A DNA stretch of 64,000 nt, taken from NCBI RefSeq assembly GCF_003938655.1, contig NZ_RJJT01000008.1:62001-126000 (forward strand), in the 5' to 3' direction. Origin of the DNA: Rhizobium pisi. GTDB lineage: Bacteria > Pseudomonadota > Alphaproteobacteria > Rhizobiales > Rhizobiaceae. The notes beneath the pieces were generated by a model that was not told where the DNA came from, made no database searches, and saw only the letters and a list, made by a program, of their open reading frames with translations. Both the position numbers and the translations under genes were made by a program. How positions within the stretch are numbered: position 1 is the stretch's first letter; each line of letters opens with the position of its first letter. Positions 34,801 to 42,219 of the stretch are shown here, piece after piece.

Positions 34801-37310
34801 AAAAGCTGGTCGCCGTGCAGAACGCCACAATCGGCGAGACCGGTGGCGAGGTCGACATTCCCGTCACATCAGATTGGGGTGCGGGCGCCTACGTGACCGC
34901 GACGCTCTTCCGCCCCGGCGACGCGCAGGACAGCCACATGCCGATGCGCTCGATCGGCATCAAATGGCTGAAGGTCGATCCCGAGCAGCGCGCGCTGCAG
35001 GTAAAGCTCGACACGCCGGAAAAGATGCTCCCGCGCGGATCGCTCGACATCAGCCTGCAGGTGGCCGGCGCCGGCGCCAATGAGGACGCCTATGTGACGG
35101 TCGCTGCCGTCGATGTCGGCATTCTCAACCTGACGCGCTACGAGCCTGCGAATCCGGAGGACTGGTATTTCGGCCAGCGCCAGCTCGGTCTTGAAATCCG
35201 CGACCTCTATGGCCGCCTGATCGACGGCTCGCTGGGTGCGACCGGCAAGCTCAGGACCGGCGGTGACGGGGGTGCTGTGGCGCTGCAGGCAAGCCCGCCG
35301 ACCCAGAAGCTCGTCGCCTTCTTCTCCGGTCCGGTGAAGCTCGACGCCGAAGGCAAGGCCAAGGTCTCCTTCGACATTCCGCAGTTCAACGGCACGGCGC
35401 GCGTCATGGCGGTCGCCTGGTCGAAGAGCGGTGTCGGCCACGGCGTGAAGGACGTCATCATCCGCGATCCTGTGGTAGTGACCGCGAGCCTGCCGAAATT
35501 CCTGGCTCCTGGCGACAAGGCCAATCTACGCCTCGACATCGCCAACACCGATGCACCGGCCGGCGATTATAAGCTGCAACTGACCGGCAATGACGCCGTT
35601 GGCATCGAGCAGGCTTCCGCCTCGCAGACGATCCGCCTCGAAGCCGGCGCGAAATCCGAGCTGACGCTTTCGCTCATCGGCAAACAGCCGGGTAGCGGCA
35701 GCGTCTCGATCAACCTCTCCGACGCCTCAGGCCTTTCGCTCGACCAGACCGTCGACGTGCCGGTGCGTCCGTCATCGCTGCCGATCACCGAACGGCGGGT
35801 GCTGGCGCTGAAGCCGGGAGCAAAGCTCACCATCGACAAGAACCTGCTGGCCGACAGCGTGCTGCCCGGCGCCTCGATCAGCGTCAACGTCACCCGCTCG
35901 GCGGCGTTCGACATTCCCGCACTGCTGATGACGCTCGACCGCTATCCCTTCGGCTGCGCCGAGCAGACGACCAGCCGGGCGCTGCCGCTGCTCTACCTCG
36001 CTGAAGTGGCGAAGCAGGCGGGCATCGAAAACGACGACGACGTGCACAAGCGCGTGCAGGATGCGATCTACCGCGTGCTCTCCTATCAGGCTTCGGCCGG
36101 CAGCTTCGGCCTCTGGGGACCGGATTCGGGCGATGTCTGGCTCGATTCCTACGTCACCGATTTCCTGACGCGAGCCCGCGAGATGAAATACGACGTGCCG
36201 GAAAGAGCCTTCGTGCAGGCGCTGGAAAACCTGCAGAACACGCTGTCCTATACGACAGACATCAAGGGCCAGGGCGACCAGATCGCCTATGCCGTCTATG
36301 TGCTCGCCCGCAACAAGAAGGCCGCGATCAGCGATCTGCGTTACTATGCCGATACGATGATCAACGACTTCCCGACGCCGCTCGCCAAGGCGCATATCGC
36401 CGCCGCACTGGCGCTCTACGGCGACGCGCAGCGTTCAAAGAACATCTTCCTCGACGCACTGCAGATGTCGCAGCAGTCGATGGTATCCCGCGTAAACCTC
36501 TCCCGCACCGACTACGGCACGATCCTGCGTGACGGCGCGGCGATCCTGGCGCTCGCCGCCGAAAGCCGGCCGGTACCGCCTGTCATCCCGGAGCTTGCTA
36601 AGGCCGTCACCAAGGAATGGGGCCGCAGCAAATATAAGAGCACCCAGGAAGAGGCCTGGATGCTACTCGCCGCCCGCGCCATCCAGGGCGGTGACGACGG
36701 CCTCAAGGTCGACGTCAACGGCGCGCCCCACACCGGCGCCTACATGGCAAAGATGATGGGCGATGCGCTGAGCGATCATCCGCTGACGCTGACCAACCAG
36801 ACGAACGACGCGGTTTCCGCCGTTGTCACCACGGTTGCCGCGCCCACCGTGCCGTTGCCGGCCGGCGGTGACGGCTTCACCATCGAGCGCAGCTATTACA
36901 CGCTCGACGGCGAGGAGGCGAATGTGAGCGAGGCGAAGCAGAACGAACGCTACGTCGTCGTCATCCATGTGCGGGAAAGCAACACCTGGCCGTCGCGCAT
37001 CGTTATCACCGACCTTCTGCCGGCCGGCTTCGAGATCGACAATCCGAATCTCGTCGACAGCGCACAGATGACGAATTTCGACTGGATCGGCGAGATCTCG
37101 GCTGCCCATACCGAATTCCGCTACGACCGCTTCGTCGCCGCCTTCAACCGTTCCGAAGGCGACGACCGTGAACTCAATGTCGCCTATGTCGTGCGCGCCG
37201 TCACCCCCGGCACCTACGACCATCCGGCCGCAAGCGTCGAGGACATGTACCGGCCCGAGCTTTCGGCTCGCACGGCGACCGGCAAGATGGAGGTCGTAAC
37301 GGCGCAATAA
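31845..37310 (+). CDS. Alpha-2-macroglobulin family protein with N-terminal PAN/apple domain
   Basis: 1821 residues, a large envelope protein. A signal peptide (residues 1-26, ending PAAAA) precedes a Cys-rich PAN/apple-like domain (about 30-100, with DQCKTSC and KWCFLK). Then come macroglobulin domains with many beta strands, a MG10-like region, and the thioester motif CAEQ (Cys1371 to Gln1374) inside the helical TED domain. The intact thioester means it can covalently trap proteases or other proteins, as known for bacterial macroglobulins such as ECAM/YfhM. The stop overlaps the start of pbpC (TAATG), matching the classical pairing with PBP1C, which is thought to repair peptidoglycan after damage. 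Confidence 0.92.
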   Translation: MSVRSFFAFAVIAFSTIAVSFPAAAADTKRDIQTIKDADFFGFDLRTEQNVSLDQCKTSCIGDKSCKAFTYNPKVKWCFLKSDFKTMNAFPGAIAGKIVETAAQKEPDIGAAPRLTFLTSDLIQQAHDFKDNLELADDQQGQGVDSLTANARIDLTGNNLTDALKSFHGALSITPGDADLWLETARAAASLGSTESSTTGQAVLDALNGYELTRTTAKRAEALSVLANALERNANYRPALDAYKASLALVGAKDVQAAYLQLKSTQGFRITEHTVDADSANPRACVTFSEALVKTTDYTPFVTLNGAAPKALETKDKQICVEGLTHGETYKIAFRTGLPSSVDEVLEAPVSIDVYIKDRTQMVRFTGDSFVLPSTARRGIPIVSVNMTSANLKLYRIGDRGIAPLLTNSQFLSQLDGYSAQTIEDQSGELVWQGSIEIANELNKDIVTSFPVDEALPERKPGIYVMVATPANGPAQDWDSQATQWFLVSDIGVTTYAGTDGLNVFTRSLASAKPIAGVELQLLAKNNEVLGTATTDANGRATFTAGLIRGTAALTPAVITARNGTSDYVFLDMTRAGFDLSDRGVTGRAAPGAIDVLPFTERGIYRAGETVHAQALARDTDGNAIENLPLTFIFSRPDGVEDRRIVSQTSNLGGYTVDFPTQENAMRGTWTMNIYTDPKSTAIATKSFLVDDFVPDRTDMEIKTEAKEIGPDTPATITIAGKYLYGAPAAGLTLEGDVVVKPTRESAAYKGFLFGLADEEASEDSRLPIDGLPELDENGEASTDLTVGDLPATTQLLNATVYIRMQEAGGRAIERALTIPVKNQGPSIGIKPEFSDDLPENAIANFTVIGVDANGQKQETKGLRWKFYSLNREYQWYREGTAWKYEPVYTAEQISNGSVDATMDGAKISVPVTWGRYRLEVESPDADGPTSSVEFDAGWFVTSTSTETPDGLEIALDKDSYKIGETAKLKVTSRYGGELMVTAGTEKLVAVQNATIGETGGEVDIPVTSDWGAGAYVTATLFRPGDAQDSHMPMRSIGIKWLKVDPEQRALQVKLDTPEKMLPRGSLDISLQVAGAGANEDAYVTVAAVDVGILNLTRYEPANPEDWYFGQRQLGLEIRDLYGRLIDGSLGATGKLRTGGDGGAVALQASPPTQKLVAFFSGPVKLDAEGKAKVSFDIPQFNGTARVMAVAWSKSGVGHGVKDVIIRDPVVVTASLPKFLAPGDKANLRLDIANTDAPAGDYKLQLTGNDAVGIEQASASQTIRLEAGAKSELTLSLIGKQPGSGSVSINLSDASGLSLDQTVDVPVRPSSLPITERRVLALKPGAKLTIDKNLLADSVLPGASISVNVTRSAAFDIPALLMTLDRYPFGCAEQTTSRALPLLYLAEVAKQAGIENDDDVHKRVQDAIYRVLSYQASAGSFGLWGPDSGDVWLDSYVTDFLTRAREMKYDVPERAFVQALENLQNTLSYTTDIKGQGDQIAYAVYVLARNKKAAISDLRYYADTMINDFPTPLAKAHIAAALALYGDAQRSKNIFLDALQMSQQSMVSRVNLSRTDYGTILRDGAAILALAAESRPVPPVIPELAKAVTKEWGRSKYKSTQEEAWMLLAARAIQGGDDGLKVDVNGAPHTGAYMAKMMGDALSDHPLTLTNQTNDAVSAVVTTVAAPTVPLPAGGDGFTIERSYYTLDGEEANVSEAKQNERYVVVIHVRESNTWPSRIVITDLLPAGFEIDNPNLVDSAQMTNFDWIGEISAAHTEFRYDRFVAAFNRSEGDDRELNVAYVVRAVTPGTYDHPAASVEDMYRPELSARTATGKMEVVTAQ

Positions 37311-39391
37311 TGAGGCTGTGGCGTAAGTTTGCGATCGGATCCGCCGCCGGCGTCATTCTCGCCGGTGCGGTTTTCTTCGCGCTCGATGCCGCCGACCGCG
37401 CCTTTCCGCCCCCACTCAAGAAGGCGGATCTCGTCTCCGCCGAAGTGCTCGATGCCGACGGGCAATTGCTGCGTGCCTTCGCGACGTCGGAAGGCCGCTG
37501 GCGGCTGAAGACGACGGTTGCCGACGTCGATCCGCAATTCCTGCGCATGCTGATCGCCTATGAGGACCAGCGCTTCTATGACCATAGCGGCGTCGATCCC
37601 TGGGCACTCGGTCGCGCGAGCCTCCAATTCATCAGCAACGGCCGCATCGTCTCCGGCGCTTCGACGCTTTCGATGCAGGTGGCGCGGCTGATCGAGCCGC
37701 GTGCGGAACGCACGCTCTCGGCGAAGCTGCGGCAGCTCGCGCGCGCCGTGCAGATCGAGCGGCGGCTCTCGAAGGAGCAAATCCTCGACCTTTATCTGAC
37801 CCATGCTCCCTATGGCGGCAATCTGGAAGGCGTGCGCGCCGCAAGCCTTGCCTATTTCGGCAAGGAGCCGCGGCGCCTGACGGTCGCCGAGGCGGCCCTG
37901 CTCGTCGCCCTGCCGCAATTGCCGGAACGGCGCCGGCCCGACCGCAATCTCAAGGCGGCGCAGGAGGCGCGCAAGCGCGTGCTCGATCGCGTCGCGGTGG
38001 CTGAAGCCGTCGGCGACGGCGAGGCGGAGCGGGCCGAGGCTGTTCCGGTTCCGCCGCGGCGCATGCAATTGCCAGCCCTTGCCGCCCATGTCGCCGAAGC
38101 CGCCCGTCGCAAGGAGCCTGATGTCATCAAGCACCAGACAACGTTGAAAAAGCAGGTGCAGCAAGGCTTGGAATCGGTCGCGCGGGCGGCGGCCATGAAG
38201 CTCGGGCCGAAGCTTTCGCTCGCCATGGTCATGGCCGATGCGCAAACGGGTGCGATCGTCGGCGAGGTCGGCTCGGCTGACTATTTCGATGCCAGCCGCT
38301 CCGGCTGGATCGACATGACGCGCGTCAACCGCTCACCGGGCTCGACGCTGAAGCCCTTCATCTACGGCCTCGCCTTTGAGCAGGGTCTCGTATCCCAAGA
38401 GACGATCATCGAAGACCGGCCCGCCGATTTCTTCGGTTATCGGCCGCGCAATTTCGACATGAGCTATCAGGGCGACGTCACCGTGCGGGAGGCGCTGCAG
38501 CTTTCGCTGAACGTGCCTGCTGTCAAGCTGCTTGACGCCGTCGGTCCGTCGCGGCTGATGGTGCGCTTCCGCCGCGCCGAAGTGCGCCCGGTGCTGCCAC
38601 CGAATGAGACGCCGGGGCTGGCGATCGGTCTTGGCGGCGTCGGCATGACTTTGAAAGATCTGGTGCAGCTTTATACGGCGCTTGCCAATCGCGGCCAGCC
38701 GGCAAGGCTCGGCGACGGTGTCACCGGCACACCCGGCAAGATCGATGGGGAGCCACTGCTGGAACCGGTCGCGGTCTGGAATGTCGCCGACATTCTCTCG
38801 GGCGTCATTCCGCCGGCCGGCGCGCCGCAGCGCGGCATCGCCTACAAGACCGGCACGAGCTACGGCTATCGCGACGCTTGGTCGGTCGGCTATGACGGGC
38901 GCTATGTGCTCGGCGTCTGGGTCGGACGGCCGGATAACAGCGCCGTGCCGGGGTTAACAGGTTATGGCACCGCCGCGCCCATCCTGTTCGAGGGTTTTGC
39001 CAAGTCAGGCATCGCAACGACGCCACTACCCCGGCCGCCGGCGGGCGCCGTGCGCATAGCCCAGTCCGACCTGCCGATCAGCCAGCGCCGTTTCGCTGTC
39101 AATGCCAGTGGCCTGCTGGTCGCCTCCGGCCGCGAGCCCGCGCCTGCAATCGTCTATCCGCCCGAGGGTGCGCATATCGATCTCGGCGCCAGCGGGGGCG
39201 ACCTCTCGCCGCTGATGCTGAAGCTCCAGGGCGGTCGCGCGCCCTTCCGCTGGCTCGCCAATGGCAAGCCGCTGCCCGACCTCTCCCGCCGGCGCACCCA
39301 GCAATGGCTGCCCGACGGTGGCGGTTACTCGAAACTGACCGTCATCGATTCGGCCGGACGCGCCGCAAGTGTGGGCGTTTTCATCGACTAG
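37310..39391 (+). CDS. pbpC: Penicillin-binding protein 1C
   Basis: 693 residues. N-terminal membrane anchor (about residues 10-28), then a family-51 glycosyltransferase domain with EDQRFYDHSGVDPWALGRA, a transpeptidase domain with STLK (345-348), SLN and KTGTS (513-517), and a C-terminal BiPBP_C-like domain of about 100 residues. It polymerises and cross-links peptidoglycan. Directly coupled to the macroglobulin gene, as in many Gram-negatives. Confidence 0.95.
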   Translation: MRLWRKFAIGSAAGVILAGAVFFALDAADRAFPPPLKKADLVSAEVLDADGQLLRAFATSEGRWRLKTTVADVDPQFLRMLIAYEDQRFYDHSGVDPWALGRASLQFISNGRIVSGASTLSMQVARLIEPRAERTLSAKLRQLARAVQIERRLSKEQILDLYLTHAPYGGNLEGVRAASLAYFGKEPRRLTVAEAALLVALPQLPERRRPDRNLKAAQEARKRVLDRVAVAEAVGDGEAERAEAVPVPPRRMQLPALAAHVAEAARRKEPDVIKHQTTLKKQVQQGLESVARAAAMKLGPKLSLAMVMADAQTGAIVGEVGSADYFDASRSGWIDMTRVNRSPGSTLKPFIYGLAFEQGLVSQETIIEDRPADFFGYRPRNFDMSYQGDVTVREALQLSLNVPAVKLLDAVGPSRLMVRFRRAEVRPVLPPNETPGLAIGLGGVGMTLKDLVQLYTALANRGQPARLGDGVTGTPGKIDGEPLLEPVAVWNVADILSGVIPPAGAPQRGIAYKTGTSYGYRDAWSVGYDGRYVLGVWVGRPDNSAVPGLTGYGTAAPILFEGFAKSGIATTPLPRPPAGAVRIAQSDLPISQRRFAVNASGLLVASGREPAPAIVYPPEGAHIDLGASGGDLSPLMLKLQGGRAPFRWLANGKPLPDLSRRRTQQWLPDGGGYSKLTVIDSAGRAASVGVFID

Positions 39392-39494
39392 CGCATCGTC
39401 CTTTGCCCGTCTGAAAAAGACGCGCGGCGCTGTAAGGGAACAAAAAACCGGCCACAACCGTTGAGGAAAGTCTCCCTCCAACGTCAGACGGCCC

Positions 39495-42104
39495 ATGACC
39501 CTTCCGACAGCGACCTACCGGATACAATTCCGCAACGGCATGACCTTCGATCGCGCCCGCGGCCTCCTCCCCTATCTCAAGACACTCGGCATCAGCCATC
39601 TCTACGCTTCGCCGATCTTCACCGCCGTCAATGGCTCGACCCACGGTTATGACGTCACCGATGCCAATGAAATCGACCCCGCGCTCGGCGGCCGGGCGGG
39701 ATTTGAGCGTCTGACGGAAAGCCTTGCCTCGGCGGGCATGGGGTTGATCCTCGACATCGTCCCGAACCATATGGCCGCCTCGCCGGAGAACGGCTGGTGG
39801 CGCGACGTGCTGGCATTCGGCCGGCACAGCGCCTATGCACACCATTTCGACATCGACTGGAGCGAGCCGCTGACCCTGCCGCAGCTCGGCCAGGATTTCG
39901 ATGGGGCGCTCGCGGCAGGCGAGTTGCGGATCACACTCGACGAAACGCATGGCAATTTTTCCTTCGGTTATTTCGAGACATTGTTGCCGCTGAACCCCAA
40001 GAGCTACGGGGCAATCGCAAACCGGCTCGACGATCCTGTTGCAACGAGAATGGCGGAAGCTGCGGCCGTGACATCAGGCGAGGACTTCCACCGCGCGATG
40101 CGCGACATCCTCTTCGAAGGCGGCGATCGGGTGGTCCTGCGGCAAAAGCTCGATGACATCTCCTCCGATCGCGATTTCCTCAGAAACCTGCATGAGGGAC
40201 AGCATTGGCGGCTGACCCATTGGAAGGAGGCGGCGCAACGTCTGAGCTATCGCCGTTTTTTCGAGGTGACCGGCCTTGTCGGCACCCGCGTCGAAAATCC
40301 CGCCGTGTTCGACGATATGCACCGGCTGGTCATCGAGCTGGTGCATCATGGCAAGGTGCAGGGCCTGCGCATCGACCATGTCGATGGCCTCGCCGAACCC
40401 AAGGCCTATCTCGATATGCTGCGGGCGGCGGTCGGACCGGACACCTATATCGTCGTCGAAAAGATCCTCGGGGTCGGGGAGATCCTTCCGGACAGCTGGC
40501 CGGTCGCCGGCACCACGGGATATGAATTCATCGCCGCGCTGAGTGAGCTCTTCATTGACGGCGCCGGCCTGCGCATATTGGACGATGCCTATCGCAGCCT
40601 CGCCGGCGAAGCGGGTGATCTCGACGAGGGCCGGCGGATTGCCAAACGACTGATGGTGGAACGCAATTTCGCCGGCGAGACCGGCAGGCTGACGTCGATG
40701 GCGGCCGGCATCTTTCCCGAGGAAAAAAGAGACGAGATCGCCGGCGCATTTCGCGAATTGCTGATCGCCTTTCCCGTCTACCGCACCTATGGCGACGGCG
40801 GCCCGCTCTCATGGCAGGATAAGGCAGTGCTCGCTACAACCGCATCGCAAGCCATGGCGCGGCTCGATGAGCGGCGTGCGCTCGACCATGTGCTGAAGCT
40901 TCTCGAAGGCAAGATTGAAGGCGACGCTGCCCGCGAGTTCCGCATCCGCTTCCAGCAACTGAGCGGTCCGGTGATGGCAAAGGCGACGGAAGATACGCTG
41001 TTCTACCGCTATAACAGGCTGCTTGCCGCAAACGAGGTGGGCGGTGAGCCCGGCAGGGCGCCGGGCGGTCCCGAGGAATTTCATCGTCGCATGGCGGAGC
41101 GGGCGCGGCTGCAGCCCCATGGACTGTCGGCAAGCGCCACCCACGACACCAAACGCGGCGAGGATGGGCGCGCCAGGCTCTATGCGCTGAGCGAGGGCGC
41201 TGATGTTTTCGTGCAGGCGGTCGCGCGCTGGCGTGAGATGAACCGGCCCTGGCTGAAGGATCTGTCGGATGGTCCCGCCCCGGAGCCGAATGTCGAATGG
41301 ATGCTCTATCAGGCGCTCGCCGGCGCCTGGCCGGAGGATTTCGACAGAGGGCGGACGGAAGAGCTTCGCGAACGCTTCACTGATTATGCGCGGAAGGCTG
41401 TGCGCGAGGCGAAACTGCGCAGCGACTGGACGGAACAGAATGCTGCTTATGAGGAAGCGGTCACGACCTATGCGGCGGCGCTGGTCTCGCCTGACAACGA
41501 CGCCTTCCTCGAGGATTTCGAAAGGGTGCTGCAACCCTTCATCGCCACAGGTTACCTCAACAGTCTGTCGCAGACGCTCCTCAAGTTGACGGCGCCCGGC
41601 ATTCCCGACATCTACCAGGGCGCGGAGGCTTTCGATTTCAGCCTCGTCGATCCCGACAACCGCCGGCCGGTCGATCATCAACGGCTGATGGCCTGGCTTT
41701 CTGAAGCCGGACCGATCGCGAAGCTGCAGGCGGCGGCATTGAAGCAGCGCATCGTCGCAATCGGCCTGCAACTGCGCCGGCGCCAGCCGGCCCTCTTTGC
41801 CAAAGGCGATTATCTGCCGCTGAAAGCGACGGGCAGCCGGCGCGATCATGTCCTCGCCTTTGCCCGGGTGCATCATGGTGATTTCACGCTCGTCGCCACG
41901 CCGCGGCTGATGTTCGGCTGGCTCGACCCCGGCGTGCTTTTTGCCGGCCCGGAATTCTGGGAGGATACCGCGATCGCCGTCCCCTCCCCTCTTCACGGGC
42001 TGAAGGCGGATCTGGTGACGGGAAAGACGATCGAGCCTGGGGGCAGCATCTCTGTAGCCGCCCTGCTCGGGAGCCAGCCGGTCGGATTAATCAGCCCGAT
42101 CTGA
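39495..42104 (+). CDS. treY: Malto-oligosyltrehalose synthase
   Basis: 869 residues, family GH13. It converts the reducing end of maltodextrins to a trehalosyl unit. Motifs: DIVPNHMA, GLRIDHVDGL (nucleophile Asp), IVVEKILG (acid/base Glu) and SATHDTKRGED (third catalytic Asp). The partner treZ is not in this window; it would be needed to release trehalose. Start ATG 39495 has no strong ribosome binding site. Monocistronic, about 100 nt after pbpC. Confidence 0.95.
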   Translation: MTLPTATYRIQFRNGMTFDRARGLLPYLKTLGISHLYASPIFTAVNGSTHGYDVTDANEIDPALGGRAGFERLTESLASAGMGLILDIVPNHMAASPENGWWRDVLAFGRHSAYAHHFDIDWSEPLTLPQLGQDFDGALAAGELRITLDETHGNFSFGYFETLLPLNPKSYGAIANRLDDPVATRMAEAAAVTSGEDFHRAMRDILFEGGDRVVLRQKLDDISSDRDFLRNLHEGQHWRLTHWKEAAQRLSYRRFFEVTGLVGTRVENPAVFDDMHRLVIELVHHGKVQGLRIDHVDGLAEPKAYLDMLRAAVGPDTYIVVEKILGVGEILPDSWPVAGTTGYEFIAALSELFIDGAGLRILDDAYRSLAGEAGDLDEGRRIAKRLMVERNFAGETGRLTSMAAGIFPEEKRDEIAGAFRELLIAFPVYRTYGDGGPLSWQDKAVLATTASQAMARLDERRALDHVLKLLEGKIEGDAAREFRIRFQQLSGPVMAKATEDTLFYRYNRLLAANEVGGEPGRAPGGPEEFHRRMAERARLQPHGLSASATHDTKRGEDGRARLYALSEGADVFVQAVARWREMNRPWLKDLSDGPAPEPNVEWMLYQALAGAWPEDFDRGRTEELRERFTDYARKAVREAKLRSDWTEQNAAYEEAVTTYAAALVSPDNDAFLEDFERVLQPFIATGYLNSLSQTLLKLTAPGIPDIYQGAEAFDFSLVDPDNRRPVDHQRLMAWLSEAGPIAKLQAAALKQRIVAIGLQLRRRQPALFAKGDYLPLKATGSRRDHVLAFARVHHGDFTLVATPRLMFGWLDPGVLFAGPEFWEDTAIAVPSPLHGLKADLVTGKTIEPGGSISVAALLGSQPVGLISPI

Positions 42105-42130
42105 GTGTCGGACTTCCCATGCGACTCAAA

Positions 42131-42149
42131 AATTCGACCTCGTCGAATT
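42131..42149. terminator. Palindrome after treY
   Basis: AATTCGAC (42131-42138), CTC, GTCGAATT (42142-42149): perfect 8-bp arms, 27 nt after treY and just before the copA promoter. It may end treY transcripts or be a regulatory site. No T-run follows. Confidence 0.4.
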
Positions 42150-42154
42150 AGTGC

Positions 42155-42185
42155 TTGACCTTCCAGTTGCTGGAAGGTGGATAAG
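42155..42185 (+). promoter_or_regulatory. MerR-type (CueR/HmrR) promoter of the copper ATPase operon
   Basis: -35 TTGACC (42155-42160) and -10 GATAAG (42180-42185) are 19 bp apart, the long spacing typical of MerR-family promoters. The spacer contains the perfect palindrome ACCTTCCAG, TTG, CTGGAAGGT (42158-42178), which matches the known CueR operator core. It places both copA and cueR under copper-activated control. Confidence 0.9.
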
Positions 42186-42219
42186 CTATCCAACTGCCCT
42201 TCGGGCACAGGAGATAGTC

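Noticed and set aside
42151-42219. Extended N-terminus of the copper ATPase from GTG 42151
   Set aside because: This stretch is the MerR-type promoter and operator; ATG 42220 has a good ribosome binding site and starts the His-rich tail.
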